From positions 1 to 35,094 of the IMG/VR virus record IMGVR_UViG_3300044799_000394: 35,094 nt of DNA; one strand, written 5' to 3'. Numbering within the stretch: the first letter of the stretch is position 1; the number at the start of each line of letters is the position of its first letter. Under the pieces are notes generated by a model, which searched no databases, was not told the origin of the DNA, and saw only the letters and a program-made list of their open reading frames with translations. This DNA comes from a virus. The position numbers and the translations under genes were made by a program. Below, piece by piece: positions 13,080-20,918 of this stretch.

Positions 13080-15499
13080 TGGGCATGATCCGCGATATTT
13101 TCCGCCGCCTGCGGCCCCAGCCCGCGGCCTCCGACCTCAAGGGCCAGGTCGCCCAGCATACCCGCCAGGACCGCTACGCGCAGTATCCGAGCAACGGCCT
13201 CACGCCCGAGGGCCTGGCCCGTCTTCTGCGGGGCGCCGACCTTGGCTACACGCTCGCCCAGTACGAGCTTTTCGAGGAGATGGAAGAGAAGGACGCCCTC
13301 CTCGCCAGCCTCCTGCAGACGCGCAAACAGGCCGTCCTGGCCCTCGACTACGAGGTGGTGCCCTACGACCCGAAGCGCCTCCGCGACCGCAAAGTGGCCC
13401 AGTTCTGCGCCGACGTGATCTATGGCATCGAGAACTTCGAGGACGCCCTCCTGGACCTGCTCGACGCCGTGGGGAAGGGCATCTCCCTGGCCGAGCTCAT
13501 CTGGGAGATCACGCCGACCGAGGGCCGCGTAACCAGTATCGAGTGGGTCCACCCCAAGAAGCTCACCTTCGCCGACGCCGAGATACCGCGCCTGCTGACC
13601 GAGGAGAGCCCGGTCACCGGCATCGAGCTGCCTCCCTGGAAGTTCCTTTTCCACCGCTACAAGGCGAGGAGCGGCTTCGACACGAGGGCCGGCCTGCTGC
13701 GCACCTGCGCCTGGTGGTGGTTATTCAAAAACCTCTCGGTGAAGGACTGGCTCATCTTTCAGGAGCGCTTCGGCATGCCGCTGCGCCTGGGCACCTACGA
13801 GGCAGGGGCCAGCCCGAAGGATATCGATGCCCTGCTGGCGGCCGTCCAGGCCCTGGGCGCCGACGGGGCGGGCGTCAAATCCAAGAACACCGAGATCGAA
13901 ATCAAGGAGGCCGCGGGCAAGACCGGCTCCGTGGCCGTTTACAGCGGCATGGTCGGCCTGTGCGACAAATACCTCACTCTGACCGTCCTGGGGCAGGAGC
14001 TGACCAGCTCGGCGGGCTCCGGGGGCTCGGGCTCTTATGCCCTTGGCAAGGTCCACGACAACGTCCGCCAGGACCTCAAGCGCTCCGACTGCGAGGCCCT
14101 CTCGCGCACGCTGCGGGCCGGGCTCCTGGAGGCCCTGGTCCGCTATAATTTCGGTCCGGACACGCCTGTCCCCTGGTTCAAATTTCATTATGAGCCCGAG
14201 GAGGACAAGCAGGCCAAGGCCACGTATTTCAAGACGGTCATCTGCGACATCGGCCTGTCGGTCTCCCAGGACCACCTCTACGAAGAGCTCGGCATCCCCA
14301 AGCCCGAGGGCGGTCAGGCCATCGTGGCGCCACCCACGGCCGGGGCCGCCCCGGTGGGCCTGCGCCTCTCCCAGGCCGACGCCCAGCAGCAGGCCCAGCT
14401 CGACCGCGAGGACCAGTCCCTCGACGGCCTGGTGCGCGCCTGCCTGGACGACGCCCAGAGCATGGTCGAGCGCCTGGGCAATCAGCTCGACCGCCAGCTC
14501 CAAGGCCGCTCGAGCAGCGAGCTCGCCGACGCCATCCTCTCGGTCGTCCCGGCCCTGCCCGGCACCGATCTGGAAGACCTGCTCGCCCGCGCCTGGTTCG
14601 GCGGCAACCTCTTCGGCCGGGCCTCGGTCATGGACGAGGCGTTGGAGACCGAGGCTGTATCGAGACAGCTTGGTGCGCTGAAGCTTTCCGAGCAGTGGGA
14701 ACGGATGGGAATCAAAGGGCGCCCGGCGTGGAAACGAGTGGCGGGGATGCGGCCAGCCACACTGGCCCTCTCCGGAATTTCCCTTGAGCCGCTGCCCTTC
14801 GACGAGGCCATCGACTGGTTCGCCGACAAGGTCGTGCTCTCGGCCGACCAGTACGCCAGGCTGACCGAGCAGGCCCGCGCCTGGGCCTTCAGCGTCTCCG
14901 GCCTCACCCGCATCGACCTCGTGGCCGACGTCTACAACTCGCTCCAGGACGCCCTCCAGCAGGGCACCGACATGGGCGAGTGGCGGCGCGACATCACCTC
15001 CCGCCTCCAGGAGCGCGGATGGGCGGGCCCCAACCCGTGGCGGCTGGAGACCATCTTCCTCAACAACGTCCTGGAGAGCTACAACGCCGGCCGCTGGGCG
15101 CAGCAGAACGACCCCTACGTCCTCGAGCGGCGCCCCTTGCTCGTTTACAAGACCAAGGACGACGGCCGGGTCCGCCCCGAGCACCACCTCTGGCACAACA
15201 CCGTCCTGCCGACCGGCCACCCGTGGTGGAACACGCACTACCCGCCGAACGGTCATCGGTGCAGGTGCAAGGCGCTTTCCGTGTCTCCGGGCGAGATCAA
15301 GGAGTTCGGCCTCACCCTGGCCACCGAGCCGCCAATCGGCGAGCCCGATCCGGGCTGGGCCTTCAACCCCGGCAAGGAGGCAGGCCGCCCGCAGGCCTTC
15401 ATCTCCCGCGTCAGGCAGGCGAAGCAGAACTACCCGCCCCAGCTCCAGCGCCAGCTCGACCTGCTGGCCAAGGGCCCCGGGGCGAAGGGAGGCAAGTAG
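13079..15499 (+). CDS. Portal protein fused to MuF head-morphogenesis domain (gp29-F fusion)
   Basis: 806 aa from ATG 13079. In Mu the portal (gp29, 512 aa) and F (gp30, 427 aa) are separate; here one ORF holds both. Residues about 1-520 match the DUF935 portal family (EEKDALLASLLQTRKQAV, VGKGISLAELIWEI, WVHPKKLTF, KDWLIFQERFGMPLRLGTY). Residues about 575-760 match the MuF domain (ADQYARLTEQARAWAFSVSG, RLETIFLNNVLESYNAGRW, WHNTVLPTGHPWWNTHYPPN, then GHRCRCKA). The portal is the DNA entry dodecamer; MuF proteins are minor head proteins. No stop or internal start breaks the join. Confidence 0.92.
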   Translation: MGMIRDIFRRLRPQPAASDLKGQVAQHTRQDRYAQYPSNGLTPEGLARLLRGADLGYTLAQYELFEEMEEKDALLASLLQTRKQAVLALDYEVVPYDPKRLRDRKVAQFCADVIYGIENFEDALLDLLDAVGKGISLAELIWEITPTEGRVTSIEWVHPKKLTFADAEIPRLLTEESPVTGIELPPWKFLFHRYKARSGFDTRAGLLRTCAWWWLFKNLSVKDWLIFQERFGMPLRLGTYEAGASPKDIDALLAAVQALGADGAGVKSKNTEIEIKEAAGKTGSVAVYSGMVGLCDKYLTLTVLGQELTSSAGSGGSGSYALGKVHDNVRQDLKRSDCEALSRTLRAGLLEALVRYNFGPDTPVPWFKFHYEPEEDKQAKATYFKTVICDIGLSVSQDHLYEELGIPKPEGGQAIVAPPTAGAAPVGLRLSQADAQQQAQLDREDQSLDGLVRACLDDAQSMVERLGNQLDRQLQGRSSSELADAILSVVPALPGTDLEDLLARAWFGGNLFGRASVMDEALETEAVSRQLGALKLSEQWERMGIKGRPAWKRVAGMRPATLALSGISLEPLPFDEAIDWFADKVVLSADQYARLTEQARAWAFSVSGLTRIDLVADVYNSLQDALQQGTDMGEWRRDITSRLQERGWAGPNPWRLETIFLNNVLESYNAGRWAQQNDPYVLERRPLLVYKTKDDGRVRPEHHLWHNTVLPTGHPWWNTHYPPNGHRCRCKALSVSPGEIKEFGLTLATEPPIGEPDPGWAFNPGKEAGRPQAFISRVRQAKQNYPPQLQRQLDLLAKGPGAKGGK

Positions 15500-16948
15500 A
15501 TGGGCATCAAGCTCAACCAGGCCGGCTACGAACGCGCCGCAAGTCTCATCCATGCGGGCAAGGTCGACAAGACGGCCGCCTGGAGCTTCTCGGCCGAGGA
15601 CGGCAATGCCCTGATCTCCGAGGGCAAGGGCGACATGGCCTTCTTCGCGGTCTGGCATCTCGGCCAACACGAGGGCGAGGACCCCAAGACGAAGGGCTGC
15701 TGGGCCTACCCGTTCGGTAAGGGCGGTCAGGTCTACCGCAGCGCGCTCACGGCCATCCGCCAGCGGGCCGGCCAGCAGAAGGACCAGGCCATCTTAGACG
15801 CGGCGGGCAAGCTCATCGAGGAGATCGACGGCCAGGGCCTGACCGCCCTCTCGAGCGTGGTCTTCCTGGAGCAGGACCTCACCGGGCTGCCAGACCGCAT
15901 CCTCCTCGCCCCGCGCCCCGTACTGCGCTTCAGGACGGCCGATGGAGAGCGAGAGGTGCCGGTGGACGACGAGGCGGTCAACGCGGTGCTCGGCGACTTC
16001 GAAGCGGGCGGCATCGACATGGTCATCGACTACGAGCACCAGACGCTCAATTCGCAGAAGAACGGGCAGCCCGCCCCGGCCGCGGCCTGGATCAACAAGC
16101 TCGTGGCCGACACGCACGGCATCTGGGGCGTGGTGAAGCGCTGGCTCAAACCGGCCTCCGACTACCTGAAGGAGGGCGCCTACCGCTACACCTCGCCCGT
16201 CATCCACCTCGACGGAGAAGGCCGGCTGCGGCGCATATCCTCCGTGGCCATTACCAACCTGCCAGCCACGCTCGGTTGCCAGCCGCTCGTGCTGCGCTAC
16301 GACGCTATCAACCCCAAGGAGAAGGAGAAGGAGAACATGGAAATCCTCGAAAAGTTGGCCCTCACGCTCGGCCTCAAGGCGAACGCCACCGAGGACGAGG
16401 TCCTGGCTGCCCAGCAGGCGGCCCTGAAGAGGGAGCCCCAGAAGGTCGAGGTCGTCCCGCCCGGCCTGCTCAAGGTGCTGGGCCTGAAGGACGGCGCCAC
16501 CGCCGCCGAGGCCGAGGCCGCCGCCAAGCGCCTCACCGACACGGGCGTGGATGCAGTCAGCCGCACCGAGTTCGAGCAGGTGGCGACGACCCTCAAGGAT
16601 GAGCGCTTCACCAACAAGTGGCTCCAGCTCACCCAGGCCGGCCTGGTGACGCCGGCGCAGCGCGACGAGTTCAAGGCGGCCTGGGACGCCGGAGAGGAGC
16701 ACTTCGACCGGCTGGTGGGCGTCGTGAAGCGGATGCCGAAGATCAACCTCGCGCAGCGGCTCTCGGACCACCTGGTGTCCACCGACTCCGGGAAGAAGCT
16801 CCAGACGGCCATGCTCAAGGAGATGGCCGACTCTCCGGGGATCGACTCCATCGAGGCCATGCGCCGGGCGGCCCTCAAGAACCCCGAGCTGGCCGCTGGG
16901 TACGTCGGCGAGAGCCAGGCGCACGCCGTTCGGGCGGGACAGGCATAG
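15500..16948 (+). CDS. I-type prohead protease with N-terminal extra module
   Basis: 482 aa. Residues about 1-105 are a separate module (AWSFSAEDGNALISEGKGD ... YPFGKGGQVYRSALTAIRQRAGQQ) resembling small domains attached to phage head proteins. Residues about 110-270 match the Mu I protease: VFLEQDLTGLPDRILLAPRP, VIDYEHQTLNSQKNGQPAPA, GIWGVVKRWLKPA, YRYTSPVIHLDGEGRLRRIS, VAITNLPA. The remainder is a scaffold-like helical, acidic region. It would process the prohead after assembly. The gene starts immediately after the portal-MuF stop. Confidence 0.88.
   Translation: MGIKLNQAGYERAASLIHAGKVDKTAAWSFSAEDGNALISEGKGDMAFFAVWHLGQHEGEDPKTKGCWAYPFGKGGQVYRSALTAIRQRAGQQKDQAILDAAGKLIEEIDGQGLTALSSVVFLEQDLTGLPDRILLAPRPVLRFRTADGEREVPVDDEAVNAVLGDFEAGGIDMVIDYEHQTLNSQKNGQPAPAAAWINKLVADTHGIWGVVKRWLKPASDYLKEGAYRYTSPVIHLDGEGRLRRISSVAITNLPATLGCQPLVLRYDAINPKEKEKENMEILEKLALTLGLKANATEDEVLAAQQAALKREPQKVEVVPPGLLKVLGLKDGATAAEAEAAAKRLTDTGVDAVSRTEFEQVATTLKDERFTNKWLQLTQAGLVTPAQRDEFKAAWDAGEEHFDRLVGVVKRMPKINLAQRLSDHLVSTDSGKKLQTAMLKEMADSPGIDSIEAMRRAALKNPELAAGYVGESQAHAVRAGQA
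16337..16948 (+). CDS. Nested in-frame scaffold protein (Mu Z-type)
   Basis: ATG 16337 lies in frame inside the protease gene and is preceded by a repeated AAGGAGAAGGAGAAGGAGAA stretch (16316-16335), a very strong ribosome site. It would give a 203-aa protein equal to the protease C-terminus, highly charged and helical, beginning EILEKLALTLGLKANATEDE. In Mu, scaffold Z is the C-terminal part of I expressed from an internal start, and this arrangement matches. Confidence 0.78.
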   Translation: MEILEKLALTLGLKANATEDEVLAAQQAALKREPQKVEVVPPGLLKVLGLKDGATAAEAEAAAKRLTDTGVDAVSRTEFEQVATTLKDERFTNKWLQLTQAGLVTPAQRDEFKAAWDAGEEHFDRLVGVVKRMPKINLAQRLSDHLVSTDSGKKLQTAMLKEMADSPGIDSIEAMRRAALKNPELAAGYVGESQAHAVRAGQA

Positions 16949-16962
16949 GGAGGTGAACTGAG

Positions 16963-17739
16963 ATGGCAATCGAGCAGGAACTTTTCACTATCGGCTGGTA
17001 CGTGGCGGCCGAGGACCTCTCCGCCTACCAGTTCCACGGGGTCGTCAAGGACGCCACCTCTGGGCAGATGCGCCTTCCGGACTCCGCCTTTGAGGAGATC
17101 TTCGGCGTTCTGCAGAACTTCCCCTCCCTGGGTCAGGCCGCCGCGGTCATGGTCGAGGGCGTCACCAAGTGGGCCGCCAATGGGGCGCTCGCCATCGGGA
17201 CGCACGTCGGCGCCGAGTACGTGGGCGCGGCCGACGCCGGCAAGGCCCGGAACGTCGTTGCCGACCTCCACCTGTCCAGGGGCGTGGTGATCGAATCTGC
17301 CGGGGCGGAAGACGATCTCGCCAGCGTGCTGCTCCACAAGCACCCCGGGACCAAGCTCTTCGTCAGCGTGCCCATTGGGGCCGCGACGGCCAACACCCAC
17401 ACCTACGTCGGGGCCTACGCCAACAAGACCGGTCACGGCATGCGCCTGGTCGGGGCCTCGGTGGCCTCCCGCACCAAGCCCTCCGACGCCGACGGCACGC
17501 TCGTCCTGGCCCTCACCAAGGGCCCGAACGACGAGAACCTTCTGGGGGCGGCCTCCTACGACTTGGAGGGCCTGACCGCAAAGGCGGCCTCCGCGCTCGC
17601 CCTGACCGCCACGGCGGGCGACCTCGTCATTGCTGACGGCGAGATGATCTACGTGGACATCACCAGCGACTCGGCGGCCATCGACACCAACATCTCCGGC
17701 GGGCAGCTCACCCTCGAGCTGGCTCCCGTCTATGCATAG
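16963..17739 (+). CDS. Head decoration / capsid cement-like protein
   Basis: 258 aa. ATG 16963 has a strong GGAGGTGA site. After a short N-terminal strand region, the sequence is rich in Gly/Ala/Thr beta segments (WAANGALAIGTHVGAEYVGAAD, VSVPIGAATANTHTYVG, MRLVGASVASR), as in small beta-barrel cement proteins. Position between the scaffold/protease and the major capsid gene is typical. It probably binds the expanded capsid to stabilise it. The family is assigned from position and composition. Confidence 0.65.
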   Translation: MAIEQELFTIGWYVAAEDLSAYQFHGVVKDATSGQMRLPDSAFEEIFGVLQNFPSLGQAAAVMVEGVTKWAANGALAIGTHVGAEYVGAADAGKARNVVADLHLSRGVVIESAGAEDDLASVLLHKHPGTKLFVSVPIGAATANTHTYVGAYANKTGHGMRLVGASVASRTKPSDADGTLVLALTKGPNDENLLGAASYDLEGLTAKAASALALTATAGDLVIADGEMIYVDITSDSAAIDTNISGGQLTLELAPVYA

Positions 17740-17756
17740 GGAAGGAGGGAAGCCAG

Positions 17757-18710
17757 ATGTCTCAAGATGCCAAGCCTTATGTTGACCCGGTTCTGAGCAA
17801 TATGTCTCAGCTCTACCGGCCGCAGGGCTACATCGCCGAGCTGCTGTTCCCGGTGGTAAACGTGGCCCGCCCCGACGCCAAGTTCGCCAAGTTCCCCAAG
17901 GGCGCGTGGTTCCGCGACGAGGCCAAGGCCCGCCCTTGGGGCGGCAAGGCGGCCCGCGGTTCCTATCCCACCACCTGGGGCACGCTCGACTGCAAGGACT
18001 GGGCGTTCGGCAAGGAGGTGCCCGACAAGCTCCGCAAGTATGCGGACGTGCCGTTGAACCCTGACCTGAACGCCGTGCGGTACACCACCACCAAGGTCCT
18101 CATCCGCAAGGAGGTCATCACCGCCATCTTGTGCCGCACCGCGGCCAACTGGGCCAACGCCGAGGATGCCGAGGGCGGCTGGGCGGCCGGCGTCGGCAAC
18201 ACCTTCATCGCTGACGTGGAGCGGGGCATCCGGTACGTCGAGCAGACGACTGGCTTCCGTCCCAACAAGCTGATGATCGACGGCGGGACCATGAGCAGCC
18301 TGAAGCAGGAGACCACCCTGCTCTCTCGCATCCAGTACACCGGCAGCGCGGATATGCCGGCCCAGGTCACCACGAGGATGCTCGCGGGGCTGTTCGGGCT
18401 GGATGAGGTGCTGATCGGCGGGGGCATCGTCTCGACCGCCGAGGAGACCAAGGCCGGCACCGAGTTCACGGCCGTCAACATCTGGGAGACCAACGCGACC
18501 AAGGGCATGGGGCTCCTCGTCTACGCTCCCCAGGCGCCCTCGAACGAGGAGCCGACCGCCGGCGCCCACTTCGAGGCCACGCCACGCGAGGTCAGGCGCT
18601 ATCGCGAGGAGGCGGAGCAGCGGGACGTGATCGAGTGTGCCGAGGAATGGGACACCGTCATCGCCGGCAACGACCTAGCCTTCATGTTCTGGGACACGCT
18701 AGTCAACTAG
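17757..18710 (+). CDS. Major capsid protein
   Basis: 317 aa, about the size of Mu T (296 aa). ATG 17757 has GGAAGGAGGG upstream. The opening (DPVLSNMSQLYRPQGYIAELLFPVVNV) and the segment TTTKVLIRKEVITAILCRTAANWAN are typical of HK97-fold capsid proteins of this class. The later part has NKLMIDGGTMSSLKQ and a C-terminal YREEAEQRDVIEC segment. Hundreds of copies would form the shell. It is preceded by protease, scaffold and cement genes, as expected. Confidence 0.85.
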   Translation: MSQDAKPYVDPVLSNMSQLYRPQGYIAELLFPVVNVARPDAKFAKFPKGAWFRDEAKARPWGGKAARGSYPTTWGTLDCKDWAFGKEVPDKLRKYADVPLNPDLNAVRYTTTKVLIRKEVITAILCRTAANWANAEDAEGGWAAGVGNTFIADVERGIRYVEQTTGFRPNKLMIDGGTMSSLKQETTLLSRIQYTGSADMPAQVTTRMLAGLFGLDEVLIGGGIVSTAEETKAGTEFTAVNIWETNATKGMGLLVYAPQAPSNEEPTAGAHFEATPREVRRYREEAEQRDVIECAEEWDTVIAGNDLAFMFWDTLVN

Positions 18711-18722
18711 GGAGGACATCTG

Positions 18723-19091
18723 ATGCGACTCCGCTATATGGGGCCGCGTGACCAGGTCCTGGTGGGTGATGGCGCCGGTGGCGTCGTCACCCACCGCCGG
18801 GACGCGGTGGAACCCTATACCGACGAGGTGGGTCGGGAGATCCTGGCCAATATGAACCGGCAGAAGTTCGAGGAGGTCGTCGAGCCCGAGCTGGCCGCCG
18901 GCAACGCCACCGACGAGCAGCCCGTCCCCGTCGAGCCCGCCCAGGAGGCCCAGGGAGGCTCCACGGCCGCCTCTGAGGGCGAGGCCAAGGCCAAGGCCGC
19001 ACCCGAGGGAGAAGGCGGCACAGCGCCCGGCAGCGGGCCGGACGGCGGCAAGAAGGGCGGCAAGGCCAAAGCCAAGGGACAGGGGAAGTAA
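18723..19091 (+). CDS. Small head-region protein with low-complexity tail
   Basis: 122 aa behind GGAGG (18711-18715). The N-terminal 60 residues look like a small folded region (MRLRYMGPRDQVLVG ... HRRDAVEPYTDEVGREIL). The C-terminal half is disordered and rich in Ala, Gly, Glu and Lys, ending in KKGGKAKAKGQGK. Proteins with this organisation often sit between capsid and connector genes in phages, but no function is known. Confidence 0.6.
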   Translation: MRLRYMGPRDQVLVGDGAGGVVTHRRDAVEPYTDEVGREILANMNRQKFEEVVEPELAAGNATDEQPVPVEPAQEAQGGSTAASEGEAKAKAAPEGEGGTAPGSGPDGGKKGGKAKAKGQGK

Positions 19092-19772
19092 GTGGCCTAC
19101 TGCACCCGAGACGACCTTCTCGGCCAGATCGACGAGGCCGGGCTCGTCCAGCTCACCGAGGACGGCGACAGCGGCCTCGAGGTGACGGACGGCGGCGGGC
19201 TCGATGCCGACTACAGCGCGGGCTGGTGCCGGGTCGGCGGGACGAAGTTCGAGCTCGTGGCGGGCTCCGTGGCCTGTGCCGATGACGCCCTCAACTTCGT
19301 TTACGTCGATGCGGACGGCGCCGTTCAGGTGGGCATCGCGCTCCCGGACGGCGCCTCCTACGCCCTCGCCCTGGTGCAGACGGCGGGCGGGGCCATCGTG
19401 CTCATCAACGACCTGCGCCAGGCCTCCGATTCCGACGCCCTCCTGGCCGCCATCGCCGACGCCGACTCGGAGATAGATGGCTACCTCGGCCGCCGCCTGA
19501 GCGTGCCGATGACGACCGTCCCGCCCACCGTCCGCCGCTGGTCGGTGGTCATCACGCTCTACAACCTGCACCTGCGCCGGGGCGGGAACATGGTCCCGGA
19601 GCATCCGCGCCGCCTGGCCTACCGGGACGCCGTCGCCAGCCTCAAGGAGTTCGCCGCCGGCCGCCTCTCGCTCGGCCAGGACGACCCGGAGAGCACGCCC
19701 TCGGAGGCCAACGCCCCGCAGTTCACCTCGGCCCCGCAGGTGATGAGCCGCGACAAGCTGGGTGGCTTCTGA
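19092..19772 (+). CDS. gp36-like head-tail connector (DUF1320 type) with an inserted beta domain
   Basis: 226 aa from GTG 19092. The two ends match the gp36/DUF1320 family: YCTRDDLLGQIDEAGLVQLTED at the start, then DADSEIDGYLGRRLSVPMTTVPPTVRRWSVVITLYNLHLRRG and ASLKEFAAGRLSL at the end. Between residues about 27 and 112 is an extra Gly-rich beta region (AGWCRVGGTKFELVAGS, NFVYVDADGAVQV, ALALVQTAGGAIVLINDLR) that ordinary members of about 140 residues lack. It probably links head and tail. Its last codons fall in the duplicated 137-bp unit. Confidence 0.82.
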   Translation: MAYCTRDDLLGQIDEAGLVQLTEDGDSGLEVTDGGGLDADYSAGWCRVGGTKFELVAGSVACADDALNFVYVDADGAVQVGIALPDGASYALALVQTAGGAIVLINDLRQASDSDALLAAIADADSEIDGYLGRRLSVPMTTVPPTVRRWSVVITLYNLHLRRGGNMVPEHPRRLAYRDAVASLKEFAAGRLSLGQDDPESTPSEANAPQFTSAPQVMSRDKLGGF

Positions 19773-20029
19773 TGGGCGGCGTCTCCATCGTCGAGGACAT
19801 CAGGGACCTGGGCGTCGAGCCCATGCTGGCCCGCATCGAGGCCAAGACGAACGACTTCCAGCCGCTGCTGAAGGTCTTCGGCGAGCGCATGGAGCTGGGT
19901 GGCTTCTGATGGGCAGCGTCTCCATCGTCGAGGACATCAGGGACCTGGGCGTCGAGCCCATGCTGGCCCGCATCGAGGCCAGGACGAACGACCTCCAGCC
20001 GCTGCTGAAGGTCTTCGGCGAGCGCATGG
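19756..20029 (+). repeat. Two tandem copies of a 137-bp unit
   Basis: Copy 1 is 19756-19892 and copy 2 is 19893-20029. They differ at only about three positions (for example gggcggcgtc/gggcagcgtc, ccaagacg/ccaggacg and gacttcc/gacctcc). Each copy begins at the shared agctg, which recurs at 20030, as expected for a slippage or unequal-exchange duplication. The unit contains the end of the gp36-like gene and the start of the G-like gene; 137 is not a multiple of three. Confidence 0.95.
19772..19909 (+). pseudogene. Truncated 45-aa duplicate of the G-like gene start
   Basis: ATG 19772 opens a reading frame almost identical to the first 42 residues of the next gene (GGVSIVEDIRDLGVEPML...) and then ends at TGA 19907-19909, with a GGF tail copied from the end of the gp36-like gene. 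It is a by-product of the 137-bp duplication. Ribosomes reading it would stop on the ATG of the intact copy (TGATG), so it may now relay translation from gp36 to the G-like gene, but the peptide itself is not expected to work. Confidence 0.85.
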
Positions 20030-20454
20030 AGCTGTCCATCGAGGAGACCTTCGCCCAGGGCGGCCGGCCGGTGAAGTGGATCGCCTCGCAGCGCGTCAGG
20101 CGGGCGGGCGACCTCGAGCCCACCAAGCGGCGCATCGGAGGCCCGCTGCGCACCCTGGTCCTCTCGGGCCTGCTGTCGAACACGATCAGCTACAAGACGA
20201 CCCGCAGCGAGTTGCGCATCGGCAGCGACCTCCCCTACGCCGCCATCCAGCAGCTCGGCGGCCGCATCGGGCCCCGGGTGATCCTGCCCAGGGGCAAGAA
20301 GGCGCTCTCCTGGCCGGGCGGACGGCACCCGGTGAAGAAGGTCAACTGGCCCGGCGCCACCATCCCGGCCCGGCCTTACCTCGTCGTCCAGCCCGAGGAC
20401 CTGGCCTTCTTCCGCGCCGAGATCGACGCCTACCTCACGAGGATCGCCGGATGA
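19909..20454 (+). CDS. Virion morphogenesis protein (Mu G-like, tail completion type)
   Basis: 181 aa from ATG 19909, the intact copy after the duplication. The family signature is clear: ELSIEETFAQGGRPVKWIAS, LVLSGLLSNTISYKTTRSELRIGSDLPYAAIQQLGG, then the 'RPyL' motif (ARPYLVV) and a final helix. Mu G and P2 S-type proteins help complete the head or tail connection. It overlaps the gp37-like gene by ATGA. The N-terminal 42 residues also exist in the truncated copy upstream. Confidence 0.82.
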   Translation: MGSVSIVEDIRDLGVEPMLARIEARTNDLQPLLKVFGERMELSIEETFAQGGRPVKWIASQRVRRAGDLEPTKRRIGGPLRTLVLSGLLSNTISYKTTRSELRIGSDLPYAAIQQLGGRIGPRVILPRGKKALSWPGGRHPVKKVNWPGATIPARPYLVVQPEDLAFFRAEIDAYLTRIAG

Positions 20455-20918
20455 ACTACACGATCACCCAGATCGAGGACGGCATCCTCGCCATGCTCCG
20501 GGCCTCGGCGATGAAGGCTTACTGCCACGTCTTCGAGAGCTGGGGGGGCGACGTCGAGGAGCTGATCGCCAGCGGCAAACTCGTTGCGCCGGCCTGCTAC
20601 GTGGGCTTCGGCGGCGCCACGCTGGCCGAGGGGACGGGCAAGACCCAGGAGGCGGCCGGGCTCTTCAGCATCATGCTCTTCGCCCGCAACCTGAGGAGCG
20701 AGGCCGCGGCCAGGCGTGGGGGGCCCAAACCCAACGAGATCGGCGCCTACCAGATGATCGAGGAGGCCCGCGCCGCGCTGCACCTGAGCAACCTCGGCCT
20801 GCAGATCGACGGTGGTAGTGCCGTGAACATCCGCCGCCTCGACGTGGGCACCCAGTTCGCCGCCTATGCCCTCGACATCGCGGTCGAGTGGATGATGGAA
20901 AGCCAGGAGGAAGGGTAA
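20451..20918 (+). CDS. gp37-like protein (DUF1834 type)
   Basis: 155 aa. The sequence starts YTITQIEDGILAMLR, then has a middle segment YVGFGGATLAEG and ends with a strand region NIRRLDVGTQFAAYALDIAVEW, as in the Mu gp37/DUF1834 family of neck or tail terminator-like proteins. The position between the G-like gene and the tube gene is right for a tail terminator or connector. ATG 20451 overlaps the upstream stop. Confidence 0.75.
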   Translation: MNYTITQIEDGILAMLRASAMKAYCHVFESWGGDVEELIASGKLVAPACYVGFGGATLAEGTGKTQEAAGLFSIMLFARNLRSEAAARRGGPKPNEIGAYQMIEEARAALHLSNLGLQIDGGSAVNIRRLDVGTQFAAYALDIAVEWMMESQEEG

